From Brassicibacter mesophilus (lineage in GTDB: Bacteria; Bacillota; Clostridia; Tissierellales; Proteiniboraceae), in the NCBI RefSeq assembly GCF_050433385.1, contig NZ_JBNPXI010000018.1, forward strand, positions 1-64,000: 64,000 bases of DNA, written 5' to 3'. The notes beneath the pieces are model-generated. The model was not told the origin of the DNA. It did not search any database and saw nothing but the letters and a program-made list of their open reading frames with translations. The position numbers were made by a program, and so were the translations under genes. Each line of letters starts with the position of its first letter. Position 1 is the first letter of the stretch. Shown here piece after piece: positions 44,309 to 52,904 of this stretch.

Positions 44309-45424
44309 ATGACAACAGTTAAACTTAAAATTGCAGAATTGAGAAAAGATAAAGGAATAGGTCAACAGGATTTAGCAGATGTGTTGGGCGTATCTTTCCA
44401 GTCAGTAAGTAAATGGGAAACCGGTACAACAATGCCTGACATTGCTTTATTGCCAAGTATAGCTGAGTATTTTAATGTTTCTGTAGACGAACTATTAGGT
44501 CTAAAACCACTACGTCAGCAATCATACATACCAAGGAACACAGATAATCGTGATAATTGGAATGGAAAAACTGATAAGCTTTATAAAAATAGAAAATACT
44601 TTTGGAACAATGACTATCTAAGATTTCTTTTAGAAAATGTTTGGCATGTGAAATCACCAATTGATGTTATTGAATTCAGGTGTGGAGAAGGTTACTTAGG
44701 AACGAAGTTACTTGAGCTTTTGCCTAAGGGAAGTACCTACACGGGGATTGATAACGAATATTTTACTGATAAGGCTAAATTAAATTTTAATAATACTGAG
44801 TCCGATGTAAATTTTATCGTATCAGACATATATTCTCTGGAAATAGACAAAGAATATGACATAGCTATCTGTCAAGCTGGATTACGGCATATGAACAAAC
44901 CGATGGAAGTATTGAAAAAAATGGTTGATTCTATTAAGAAAGACGGTCTTGTTGTTTGTGTAGATGTAAATAGAGAATTTGAAAATGATGGATTATACAT
45001 TGATGACATTAGCTATGATTATCTTTGCACATCCTTTGATTTTCATAAGGTATGGAAGAAAGAATTGGAGTGTGAGGGGAGAGATTATGCAATTGGAATG
45101 AGATTACCATTTTATATGCAACAGTTAGGCTTGCATGATATTGACATTCGTATGAATGATAAAGTAATGTATGTAGACCCCGATATGCAGGATTACGAAG
45201 AGAAAGTACAAGATTTTATTGAAATTAATGGATGGGATGAATCTTTTAGTATATCCAGTAGAGAAAATACTATTGAATTATTTATGAGTCGTGGGATTGA
45301 CAGAGTTGATGCGGAAGCTTATATTAAAGTGCATTCTAAAATATCAGAATATTTTAGAAATACTGAAAAAAGAAAATCATTTTTAAAAGTACTTGGGTTA
45401 TTGATTACATACGGTAGAAAATGA
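44309..45424 (+). CDS. XRE-family HTH regulator fused to a SAM methyltransferase
   Basis: A 371-residue two-domain protein. Residues 1-65 form an XRE helix-turn-helix (LRKDKGIGQQDLADVLGVSF then QSVSKWETGTTMPDI). From about residue 85 a class I methyltransferase fold follows: the SAM motif IEFRCGEGYLGTKLLELLP with GIDNEYFTDKA and the post-I acidic strand. The glycine-rich loop reads RCGEGYLG. Such fusions are known in Firmicutes and may couple DNA binding to modification of a small molecule; target unknown. The ATG at 44309 follows AAGGGGGG. Confidence 0.8.
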   Translation: MTTVKLKIAELRKDKGIGQQDLADVLGVSFQSVSKWETGTTMPDIALLPSIAEYFNVSVDELLGLKPLRQQSYIPRNTDNRDNWNGKTDKLYKNRKYFWNNDYLRFLLENVWHVKSPIDVIEFRCGEGYLGTKLLELLPKGSTYTGIDNEYFTDKAKLNFNNTESDVNFIVSDIYSLEIDKEYDIAICQAGLRHMNKPMEVLKKMVDSIKKDGLVVCVDVNREFENDGLYIDDISYDYLCTSFDFHKVWKKELECEGRDYAIGMRLPFYMQQLGLHDIDIRMNDKVMYVDPDMQDYEEKVQDFIEINGWDESFSISSRENTIELFMSRGIDRVDAEAYIKVHSKISEYFRNTEKRKSFLKVLGLLITYGRK

Positions 45425-45584
45425 GCATGACCAGCAGATAAGCAGTATACATTCTTAATATATTCTTTACTGGAAAGGGAAATATTTATAATAACGCAAA
45501 ATTTAAGATAATGCATAATAGAACGATATAGTAAAATTGACACTTGTGTTAATTTTTTTGAAGGAGTTTATAAGGGGGTTAATC

Positions 45585-46070
45585 ATGAAACTAAATATAA
45601 AGCAAATAAATTATAACGAGGCAAATCAAATTTCAAAATGGATTTATGAAGAGCCATATTCAATTTATAGCATGGATGAAAGTGATGACTGCATAGATGA
45701 GCTTCTTAATAATCCGTATTTTTCAGTTACGGACAGAGAAAATAATCTTTTAGGGTACTATTGTTTTGGAGAATCAGCCCAAGTTCCAGTAGGCAGACAA
45801 TTTGGAGTTTATGATGATAAAGATGTTACTGACATTGGGCTTGGAATGAAGCCTAATTTGTGTGGACAAGGATTAGGATTTGGTTTTTTAAACAGTGGTT
45901 TAGAATTCGCACGAAATCAATTATCTGCAAAAAGGTTTCGTTTAACTGTAGCAGCTTTTAATAAACGTGCAATAAAAGTATACGAGAGGATAGGATTTAA
46001 GAAAGTTAATTCCTTTAAAAGAAAATCGGGAACTGGTGAAATAGAGTTTTGGGTTATGATTTTATCTTGA
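45585..46070 (+). CDS. GNAT-family N-acetyltransferase
   Basis: A 161-residue GNAT enzyme, cytoplasmic. Motif A reads IGLGMKPNLCGQGLGFGFLN (residues 86-105; the Q-x-x-G-x-G loop is CGQGLGFG), and LTVAAFNKRAIKVYERIGFK is motif B with the conserved Asn and Tyr. This is the RimI-like pattern with unknown acceptor. The ATG at 45585 is preferred to the earlier in-frame start at 45537, because AAGGGGG sits seven bases upstream. Confidence 0.85.
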   Translation: MKLNIKQINYNEANQISKWIYEEPYSIYSMDESDDCIDELLNNPYFSVTDRENNLLGYYCFGESAQVPVGRQFGVYDDKDVTDIGLGMKPNLCGQGLGFGFLNSGLEFARNQLSAKRFRLTVAAFNKRAIKVYERIGFKKVNSFKRKSGTGEIEFWVMILS

Positions 46071-46117
46071 AAAAAATCACCTAATGCAAAGTAAAAAAGA
46101 ACAGGCTTATTAAATGA

Positions 46118-46360
46118 GATAATGTAATTTTTACTGAAGCTAAAGGAATAAATTCAGAAATTGAAGCAATGAAACCAATAGATTTTGAGGATTCAATGTA
46201 TTTTTACTATATAATCGATATTGTGTATGCTTTGCGTGACCTAGATGATTTAGACAAAGCAAACGCAAAATTAGGATTAGAGTCCTTTATAAAGAGTTAC
46301 CGAACGATAAAGGAAATTAGTGATATTGAAATAGAGAGTTTTAGTAAATTTAAGACCTAG
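46118..46360 (+). pseudogene. C-terminal remnant of an APH-like kinase
   Basis: An open stretch of 81 codons without a proper start: MKPIDFEDSMYFYYIIDIVY and then ALRDLDDLDKANAKLGLESF, with the IDFEDS...DIV pattern and the following helices of aminoglycoside-phosphotransferase-like proteins (metal Asp loop onward). Everything before the catalytic loop is missing. Further scrap (YVTTEDIKTAI, stop, DSGASEVQVYSVNGFVV) lies at about 46446-46553. Confidence 0.45.
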
Positions 46361-46611
46361 ACTTATTAAAAATTGTGAGAGCTTAAAAAAGAGTCTTGAA
46401 CTTGAATGATAATAAGGTGTTTGAAGGCATACCATGAAAAGCATACGTAACAACAGAAGATATTAAAACAGCTATTTGAGATTCCGGGGCTAGTGAGGTC
46501 CAAGTTTACTCAGTTAATGGTTTCGTTGTTGCTGATATAAAAAATAAGCGATAATAGTAGTATAAGAATTGTTTCATAATGCATGTAAAATATAAAAGGG
46601 AGTACAAAAAA

Positions 46612-47625
46612 ATGAGTAATATACAGTATAATCTGCAGTTTGAAAAATTGTGTAATATTTTGCAACTTGGTGAAATAGTAGGTGTGCCTAAAGCGATATC
46701 GGGTGGGCTTTTACACAGAATGTATGCTATTGAAACCACACAAGGAAAATATGCAATTAAAGCATTAAATCCTAAGATAATGCTTAAATCTGAAGCAATG
46801 CAGCATTTTCTAAATTCAGAGCGAATTGCCAATATTGCCTTAAATAATATACCTGCCCTTCCAGCTAAAAAATTTAATGACACTTTCATGCAAGAAATAG
46901 ACAATCAATTTTATCTTGTATTTGATTGGATAGATGGCAAAAGTCTGAAATCAAATGAAATCAATATAGTCCATTGTGAAAAAATAGGTACTATTCTTGC
47001 GGATATACATATGATGGATTTTTCAGAACTAGGTATAATTAATGACTGGTCAGATAATGAACAGCTGATAGATTGGAACTACTATTTGCAAAAAGGACAA
47101 CAAAATAATACAATGTGGGGCAAATTGCTGCTAGAAATCATTGATAAGCTTTATGATTGGAATGAACAAGCAAATAAATCAGCAAGACTACTTGCATCAG
47201 ATATGGTTATCAGCCATAGAGATTTAGATCCTAAAAATGTTATGTGGAACCAAGACAATCCCATTATCATTGATTGGGAGGCAGCTGGCTATATAAATCC
47301 TATGCAAGAGCTAACTGAAACAGCTTTTTACTGGTCTGAAACTGAAACTGGAAACATTGACAAAGAAAGATTTCTAGCTTTTATAGATGGATATAGAAAG
47401 ACGTACGGAAAACTAAAAGCAAATTGGAAAATGGTCTTAATTAATGGTTTTTTAGGCAAATTAGGCTGGTTAGAATATAGTTTAAAACGGTCTCTATGGA
47501 TTGAATGTACAGATAAAGCAGAGCAGCAGATGGGGACTGCTCAAGTAATGGAAACAATAAACGTCATTTGTCATTATGCAAATATGATTTCTGAATTGGG
47601 AAAATGGCTAAATAATGAGATTTGA
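46612..47625 (+). CDS. aminoglycoside phosphotransferase-family protein
   Basis: A 337-residue APH-fold kinase. The glycine-loop equivalent is AISGGLLHRMYAI, the ATP lysine is in KYAIKALNP, the catalytic loop is ISHRDLDPKNVMWN (Asp near residue 205) and the metal Asp is in IIIDWEAAGYINP. This is a complete active site of the choline-kinase/APH type. The substrate is unknown; both drugs and metabolites are possible. The ATG at 46612 follows AAGGGAG; an earlier in-frame ATG at 46579 lacks a good site. Confidence 0.8.
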   Translation: MSNIQYNLQFEKLCNILQLGEIVGVPKAISGGLLHRMYAIETTQGKYAIKALNPKIMLKSEAMQHFLNSERIANIALNNIPALPAKKFNDTFMQEIDNQFYLVFDWIDGKSLKSNEINIVHCEKIGTILADIHMMDFSELGIINDWSDNEQLIDWNYYLQKGQQNNTMWGKLLLEIIDKLYDWNEQANKSARLLASDMVISHRDLDPKNVMWNQDNPIIIDWEAAGYINPMQELTETAFYWSETETGNIDKERFLAFIDGYRKTYGKLKANWKMVLINGFLGKLGWLEYSLKRSLWIECTDKAEQQMGTAQVMETINVICHYANMISELGKWLNNEI

Positions 47626-47726
47626 TAACAATAGAACAATAGATCAACATACATCTCTTCACTGGGGGTCGAGCATCGACCTCGAGAAATGAACGATATA
47701 AAATTGGCTTGACCTTAACGTTGGGT
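47623..47726 (+). repeat. attC-like site 35 (last clear site)
   Basis: Left box TGATAAC (47623-47629) overlapping the kinase stop region, right box GTTGGGT (47720-47726), 104 bp. Central hairpin GGTCGA-gca-TCGACC (47667-47681) preceded by CTTCACTGG, a sequence-divergent but structurally equal version of the hairpin in sites 1, 2, 4, 11 and 15. Confidence 0.65.
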
Positions 47727-47764
47727 AAGACTATATACTGATTATGAGAGAAGGGGATGCATTT

Positions 47765-48718
47765 ATGTCAACAAAGATAGGAGAGATTGCTGCACAGTTC
47801 AATATTTCAAATCGGACTTTACATTACTGGGAAGATTCTGGGCTTGTAAAAAGCATTAGAATGGATAATGGATATCGATATTATGATGATAATAGTATTT
47901 TTAGAATTAAACAGATATTAATGCTTCGCAAACTAAGGCTACCGATTAAGTTAATACAAGAAATATTTGAATCAGATGAATTATCGTATGCTATTATAAC
48001 TTTACAAAAACATTTAAGTCAAACAAGGCATGAAGTTAAAGAACTGCAGGCTTTAAGCATTGTACTAGAACATATTATTAAATCAGTAAAAAAACAAAAC
48101 AATATAATGGAATTATTAACGACTATTGATGTATCAAACAACACAGCGATACGGGAGTTTATAAATGCGCTTCAAATCACTCTCTCAGAAAGGGATGATA
48201 CTGTGTCAGGATATTCAAGTTATAGTAAAGTTGGTGATGTAAGAATTGTCAAGTTACCCCCAATGGTGTTAGCTTGTTACAGAGCTGAAAGTACTACTCC
48301 AGAGGATGATTGTGCAGAGATTGTAAACAAGTTTATTTATGATAATTCACTCCATGAAAAAAATGGATTCAGACATTTTGGATTTAATAATCCGGAGCCA
48401 CAAGATAACAATCCAGTTTATGGATATGAAATGTGGGTAGTAATACCTAATAATTTATTAGTACCAAATCCTTTTTATAGAAAAGAATATGAAGGGGGTC
48501 TGTTTGCAGCAGTTCCAACTCAATTGCCAATAATTGAAGAACGATGGCAGCAGCTCTGGGAATGGGTAAAGAATAATCAAAAGTATGAGATTGATTGGAA
48601 TCCCGCAGCAGACCGTAGGTTGCTCGAAGAATGTATAGACTATAACAGCTTTAATTCAAGTGAAACAAGAGTAGAAGATAAACAACTAGATTTATTAGCT
48701 CCTATAAAGCGAAAATAA
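47765..48718 (+). CDS. MerR-family regulator with GyrI-like effector domain
   Basis: A 317-residue transcription regulator. An N-terminal MerR winged-helix (STKIGEIAAQFNISNRTLHY to MDNGYRYYDDNSIFRIKQIL), a long dimerisation helix (residues 85-120), and a C-terminal GyrI-like domain (VRIVKLPPMVLACYRAES to YEMWVVIP) as in BmrR-type multidrug sensors. It would bind a spaced inverted repeat and activate a drug-response gene on ligand binding. The ATG at 47765 follows AAGGGGA. It is just outside the last clear attC-like site. Confidence 0.85.
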   Translation: MSTKIGEIAAQFNISNRTLHYWEDSGLVKSIRMDNGYRYYDDNSIFRIKQILMLRKLRLPIKLIQEIFESDELSYAIITLQKHLSQTRHEVKELQALSIVLEHIIKSVKKQNNIMELLTTIDVSNNTAIREFINALQITLSERDDTVSGYSSYSKVGDVRIVKLPPMVLACYRAESTTPEDDCAEIVNKFIYDNSLHEKNGFRHFGFNNPEPQDNNPVYGYEMWVVIPNNLLVPNPFYRKEYEGGLFAAVPTQLPIIEERWQQLWEWVKNNQKYEIDWNPAADRRLLEECIDYNSFNSSETRVEDKQLDLLAPIKRK

Positions 48719-48799
48719 AATATTGTAGCACTTCAAAATATCTATATTAAGTGTGTTAAAGAAAACAGATATAGTCTACTTAACAAAGGGAGGAGAACT

Positions 48800-49261
48800 A
48801 TGGGAAAAACAGCTAGCCAAATTCAAAAAGAAAGAATTAAAGAAATCGAAGAAAAGGCTTCTCAATTATTAGAAAAGTGTACGGTTGTAACACTTGCTTC
48901 TGTTAATGAAAAAGGATATCCACGTATATGTGCTATAACAAAAATAAGAAATAATGGATTTTCCGAAATTTATTTTATGACGTCAAAAAGGTCTCATCTA
49001 AATGGGAAATCGACTCATTTTGAAAATAATACTAAAGCAAGTGTTTGTTATTATCTTGGTGGTGACAGCGTCACACTAATTGGTGATATTGAAATAGTAA
49101 CTGACATGGATGAGAAAAGAAAATTTGATGATGATTGCGATCGAAATTTCTTCAAGAAAGGGATTGAAGATCCTAAATGTTACTTATTAAGGTTTAGAGC
49201 CATTGAGGCAACATTTTGGATTGAAGGCAAATTTAGAACTTGCAAGTATAAAGCTCACTAA
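48800..49261 (+). CDS. pyridoxamine 5'-phosphate oxidase-family protein
   Basis: A 153-residue split-barrel flavin-binding protein of the PNPOx-like family (general stress protein 26 group). VVTLASVNEKGYPRICAITK is the first strand pair, and EIYFMTSKRSHLNGKSTHF the conserved loop that contacts FMN phosphate; ASVCYYL follows. These proteins bind FMN or F420-like cofactors; the enzymatic role is unknown. Cytoplasmic. The ATG at 48800 follows GGGAGGA. Confidence 0.85.
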   Translation: MGKTASQIQKERIKEIEEKASQLLEKCTVVTLASVNEKGYPRICAITKIRNNGFSEIYFMTSKRSHLNGKSTHFENNTKASVCYYLGGDSVTLIGDIEIVTDMDEKRKFDDDCDRNFFKKGIEDPKCYLLRFRAIEATFWIEGKFRTCKYKAH

Positions 49262-49397
49262 TATTAAGAAGTGATATTCATATTATGCAAAAGATTATAG
49301 ATATAAAAGAAGTTACTAATTTATTCAATAAGGTGATTTGAAAATATTTGTTAAAACTGTGAATACTGGAATCGTTAAAAAATAATAAGATTAGTAC

Positions 49398-49440
49398 AGT
49401 CTTTGAGAGTGTAAAATTACATTGTTCAAAGACTTTTTTA
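49398..49440 (+). terminator. rho-independent terminator
   Basis: Stem AGTCTTTGA (49398-49406) with exact complement TCAAAGACT (49426-49434), followed by TTTTTA. It would end transcription from the PNPOx-like gene. The rest of the 512-bp stretch 49262-49773 shows only decayed sequence with no gene. Confidence 0.7.
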
Positions 49441-49773
49441 TATGGCAGATTTAAATGCAGTCATCTAGAAGGTATTTGGAAAATACTGTTGAATATTATA
49501 TTGATAGGAAAAGATGTAAAGGCAAGTCTATTTAGGAGATACGAAATAAAGATAGAGGAAAGAAAGGAACAATTATGTATTTTTCTAACAATAAAGACTT
49601 GAAGAAATCCACGTGGTGATACAGTAATTTGATTTTACATCGTCTTAGGAAACAGCACTTTTTATAGGTGATAAAGCTATGGACAAAAGAGTTCAAAGAT
49701 AAATTGGGAACGACTAGAAATAGAGTAAGGTGGCATTTATAGAAAGTTAGTAATTTAGTGGAGTGTGAATAAT

Positions 49774-51294
49774 ATGAGAACTAAAAATGTAGGTTCATTA
49801 AATCTTATTAATAGACTATGGGTTAGAGTACTAGTTGTACTAATAATCTCTTTTGTACTGGTAATATCTCTTTTAAAAAATCATATAACAGAGAATGTTA
49901 AGAAATATGCTTCTTTAGAAGAGTTCACTACCTATCTTGATGAACGTATTCCTACTTTGATGAAAGATTATGGTATTCCAGGAGTCAATATTGCTCTTAT
50001 TCAAAAGGGTGAAACCATGTGGTCTAAGGCTTATGGCTATGCTGATCTTGAAGAAGGGCGAAAGATGACCACTGATACTTATTGTCGGGTAGAGTCTATT
50101 TCTAAGTCGGTAACTGTTTGGGGAGTAATGAAGTTAGTTGAACAGGGTAAGATAGGTTTAGATGACCCAGTGGAGAAACACATAAGAAACTGGGAATTCC
50201 CAGAAACTGAATTTTCAGAGGAAAATATAACAGTAAGGCAGTTGCTTATTCATACCGCAGGTATGCCTTTAGGGGATATTTTTGAACGTTATTCTCCAAA
50301 GGGAAAAGTACCTTCTTTAGAAGAAAGTTTATCTGAAGAAGCTATTCTTGTACAAGAACCTGGTTTATCATTTTCATATTCAAATACGGGATATAATTTA
50401 CTTGAGTTACTGATAGAAGAGGTTACAGGTCGTGATTTTGCAGAATACATGGAAGAAGAGGTTTTTATACCACTTGGGATGCACAAATCTAGTTTTACTT
50501 GGAATGAAGAATTGAAACCTGAAGTACCAGTTGGTTATGATTTAAAAGGTAATCCTATACAGGTATATGTTTACCCTGAAAAAGCTTCCGGAGGGCTTTT
50601 TGCATGTGTAGAGGATATAGCTACTTTTGTTAGTGCCGGAATGTCAAACTATTTTTATACAGATCATGAGGTGCTTACTTCTCAAAATATAAATAAACTC
50701 TACACTCCAATGGTCAAAAAAATTGGTGGCTATGGTCTTGCCTTTGATTCATATGGACTAGGGTATTACATTGAGACTCTATCTAATGGTAAGCAAGCAG
50801 TTGCTAATGGGGGTCAGGGCGGGGGCGTAATGACTCATTTTCACGCTGTTCCTGAAACAGGTGATGGTATTGCTATTTTGACTAATAGCCAGCGAAGTTG
50901 GCCATTTTTTGCTTATATATTAAATGATTGGGCGAAATGGAATGGGTTTTCTTCAGTTGGAATGAGTAAAATTATTTGGGGACAAAAGGTACTATGGACT
51001 TTGATAGGCATAATTTTGTTTATTGTATTGTGGCAGCTTTGGAGATTAGTACAGGGTCTTATTTCTGACAGACGTAAGTTTGCACCACTATCGAAGAAGT
51101 CTCGTTTCTTACATATATTGCAAAGTAGTTTATCTATTATCCTGGTGTCAGTTCTTTTATGGTGTATTAGTCAAGATTATCTATTTATATCTTCAGTATT
51201 TCCAATAGCTTATAAATGGCTTGGACTTTCAGTTTTTGTTTTTGCCTTGACTTTATTATTTTCAGCATTGTTTCCCTACACAGAGGTAAAATAA
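49774..51294 (+). CDS. serine hydrolase (beta-lactamase-like) with membrane helices
   Basis: A 506-residue protein with an N-terminal membrane anchor (about residues 12-32), an extracytoplasmic serine-hydrolase domain and a C-terminal region of three hydrophobic helices (about residues 405-500). The catalytic SxxK is SISKS (near residue 110), YSNTGYN gives the YxN motif, and GGQGGGV stands where KTG/HTG is expected. This is the layout of PBP4*/FmtA-like or CubicO-type proteins acting on wall peptides or D-amino esters. The ATG at 49774 follows GTGGAG. Not flanked by attC-like sites. Confidence 0.8.
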   Translation: MRTKNVGSLNLINRLWVRVLVVLIISFVLVISLLKNHITENVKKYASLEEFTTYLDERIPTLMKDYGIPGVNIALIQKGETMWSKAYGYADLEEGRKMTTDTYCRVESISKSVTVWGVMKLVEQGKIGLDDPVEKHIRNWEFPETEFSEENITVRQLLIHTAGMPLGDIFERYSPKGKVPSLEESLSEEAILVQEPGLSFSYSNTGYNLLELLIEEVTGRDFAEYMEEEVFIPLGMHKSSFTWNEELKPEVPVGYDLKGNPIQVYVYPEKASGGLFACVEDIATFVSAGMSNYFYTDHEVLTSQNINKLYTPMVKKIGGYGLAFDSYGLGYYIETLSNGKQAVANGGQGGGVMTHFHAVPETGDGIAILTNSQRSWPFFAYILNDWAKWNGFSSVGMSKIIWGQKVLWTLIGIILFIVLWQLWRLVQGLISDRRKFAPLSKKSRFLHILQSSLSIILVSVLLWCISQDYLFISSVFPIAYKWLGLSVFVFALTLLFSALFPYTEVK

Positions 51295-51418
51295 AGATAA
51301 CTGATGACTTCATATAACAGAAGATTAGGTGTATCTCAATTGAGTAAGGTCGACTCATGTGGAACAATTATTATAGCTTTATTATATTTCTAACTGTATA
51401 ATAAATGGATAGAACTAT

Positions 51419-51631
51419 ATAGCTGATATTGATGTCAAGCCGGTATTTCAGAATAAGGGATATGGAACTTATATATTAGCACACTGTATTATAAATATGA
51501 TTGAAAGCAAATCGATTAAAAATGTAAGACTTCGAGTTGTTAAATCAAATATTGATGCCAGAATATTATATGAAAAGAATAATTTTGTTGAGGTTGCCAG
51601 TTTTGCAGAACATACCTATGGACAAGACTAA
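51419..51631 (+). pseudogene. GNAT acetyltransferase C-terminal remnant
   Basis: 70 codons without a start: IADIDVKPVFQNKGYGTYIL is acetyl-CoA motif A, and VRLRVVKSNIDARILYEKNNF is motif B. The N-terminal strands are missing. It fills most of the 377-bp gap between the serine hydrolase and the TmrB-like gene and shows that cassette-type genes once extended into this flank. Confidence 0.65.
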
Positions 51632-51671
51632 TTTTAAGAGCTAGTAAAGACAGAATTTTGGGGGGTACTGA

Positions 51672-52346
51672 ATGATAATTTGGGTTAATGGAGCATTCGG
51701 AAGTGGAAAAACGCATACTACACATGAACTGATGAGACGAATTCCAAATTCATACGTCTATGATCCTGAAGAGGTTGGATTTTTTATTCGAGATAACATT
51801 CCTTCTAAATTAAAGTTAAGTGATTTTCAAGATTTTCCTATGTGGAGGGAATTTAATTATAAAATGCTTGAATATATCGGTAGAGAGCACGACGGGATTG
51901 TAATAGTTCCTATGACAATTACTGATAAGGCTTACTTCGATGAAGTAATTGGAAAACTAAAGCGTAAAGGGATTAATATTAAGCATTTCTCATTATTGGC
52001 TAGCAAAGAAACTTTGTTGAAGAGATTGAAGAAAAGAGGGGATGGAAGGGATTCATGGGCAGCTCAACAAATAGAGAGATGTATTAATAGTTTAAGTGAT
52101 GATTTGTTTGAAGAACATATCATTACTGATAGCATGACTATAGATGAAGTTGTTGAACATATAGCTGCTGCTTGTGGTATTGATTTAGTACCTGATAATA
52201 GAAACTGGATGATGAGGAAGGTTGATAGATTTAGATATGGTGTAAGCACATTAGATTATTTAAGTGATATATTATATTTCTTCAGACAAAAGAGAATGCT
52301 TACAAAGTGGTTTTTAGGGATTTATAATAAACCACATAGGAATTAA
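51672..52346 (+). CDS. TmrB-like ATP-binding protein (tunicamycin resistance)
   Basis: A 224-residue P-loop protein. Walker A is GAFGSGKTH (residues 7-15); YDPEEVGFFIRDNIP, DFQDFPMWREFNY and SWAAQQIERCI closely follow Bacillus TmrB, which binds the membrane through its C-terminus and protects from tunicamycin. The extended C-terminal tail (NRNWMMRKVDRFRYGVSTLD and beyond) is longer than in TmrB. Function is by family; no resistance is proven. The ATG at 51672 follows TGGGGGG. Confidence 0.8.
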   Translation: MIIWVNGAFGSGKTHTTHELMRRIPNSYVYDPEEVGFFIRDNIPSKLKLSDFQDFPMWREFNYKMLEYIGREHDGIVIVPMTITDKAYFDEVIGKLKRKGINIKHFSLLASKETLLKRLKKRGDGRDSWAAQQIERCINSLSDDLFEEHIITDSMTIDEVVEHIAAACGIDLVPDNRNWMMRKVDRFRYGVSTLDYLSDILYFFRQKRMLTKWFLGIYNKPHRN

Positions 52347-52363
52347 GGGGAGAGTATGAGGTT

Positions 52364-52744
52364 ATGGGAATTTTAAAACGACTAAATGATGACCTGTTTC
52401 AAAATATGAAGAAAGAAATCATCTTTGGATTTTTACAGATTTTTTATGGATTTATGTTAATACCTGTAACGCTTTTCCTGATCATTTCAGATACCCATAA
52501 CTCAAATTATATTTACTTAAGTGCAGTTGTTCTTTGGGCTTATATCTTAGGTTTTTTGATAATCTTAGGTTTTCTGAAAAAATACGTGGCTTATGTCTAC
52601 TATTTTTTCTCGCTCAAGAAGAAGTATTTAGATTCAGTAGAGAAATTCAAAAGTAAAAAAGCATACAAAATAGTTTTCGTTTTATTGATTATCTGCTGGA
52701 TATATTTTTTTATTAAATTGCTAAGTAATAACTTTCAGTTATAA
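52364..52744 (+). CDS. hypothetical membrane protein
   Basis: A 126-residue protein with three hydrophobic segments (about residues 19-38, 44-66 and 102-121) and basic loops between, so an integral membrane protein. No family recognised. The ATG at 52364 follows AAGGGGAGAG. It starts 17 bp after the TmrB-like gene and is probably co-transcribed with it. Confidence 0.6.
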   Translation: MGILKRLNDDLFQNMKKEIIFGFLQIFYGFMLIPVTLFLIISDTHNSNYIYLSAVVLWAYILGFLIILGFLKKYVAYVYYFFSLKKKYLDSVEKFKSKKAYKIVFVLLIICWIYFFIKLLSNNFQL

Positions 52745-52822
52745 GTTATTAGACTCTAAGAATAAAATTGCAGGTGTTCAATAAATAGATACAAAAGGTA
52801 CTTATGCTTTATGAGGTAAAAA

Positions 52823-52891
52823 ATGAGAAGCCAAGGAGAAATGTTTGATTTAATATTCGGCATAGCCAAGGATGGCGAACCTATTCAATAG
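52823..52891 (+). pseudogene. ANT(6) N-terminal remnant
   Basis: A 22-codon frame MRSQGEMFDLIFGIAKDGEP, ending IQ and TAG. It aligns with the first residues of the ANT(6)-like enzyme at 38316 (MRSEQEMINLILKVAKEEER) and of AadE proteins. The catalytic part is gone. This scrap lies 5 kb beyond the last clear attC-like site, next to core genes. Confidence 0.5.
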
Positions 52892-52904
52892 GGGTGATTA
52901 TTGT

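Larger units (their letters stand above)
1..47726 (+). mobile_element. integron-like gene-cassette array
   Basis: About 47 kb of small, functionally unrelated genes, nearly all on the plus strand, alternating with imperfect palindromic repeats that end in GTTRRRY and begin with RYYYAAC. That is the architecture of integron attC sites lying 3' of each cassette gene. Typical units run from GTT to GTT (2070-2863, 2864-4150, 4151-4988, 4989-5834, 5835-6782) and hold one gene each with its own ribosome binding site. The repeats share a family resemblance while the genes do not. No integrase gene is seen; with this orientation attI and intI would lie left of base 1. The right limit is set at the last good site. 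An IS110-type scrap and many broken genes show ageing. The alternative is a lineage-specific palindromic repeat unrelated to integrons. Confidence 0.8.

Noticed and set aside
751..47726. CRISPR array
   Set aside because: The repeats are 59-250 bp, diverged from each other and separated by genes of 0.5-1.3 kb, with no regular short spacers and no cas genes.
49575..49660. attC-like TTCTAAC before the serine hydrolase
   Set aside because: A single left-box match without complementary arms or a right box; chance occurrence is likely in this composition.
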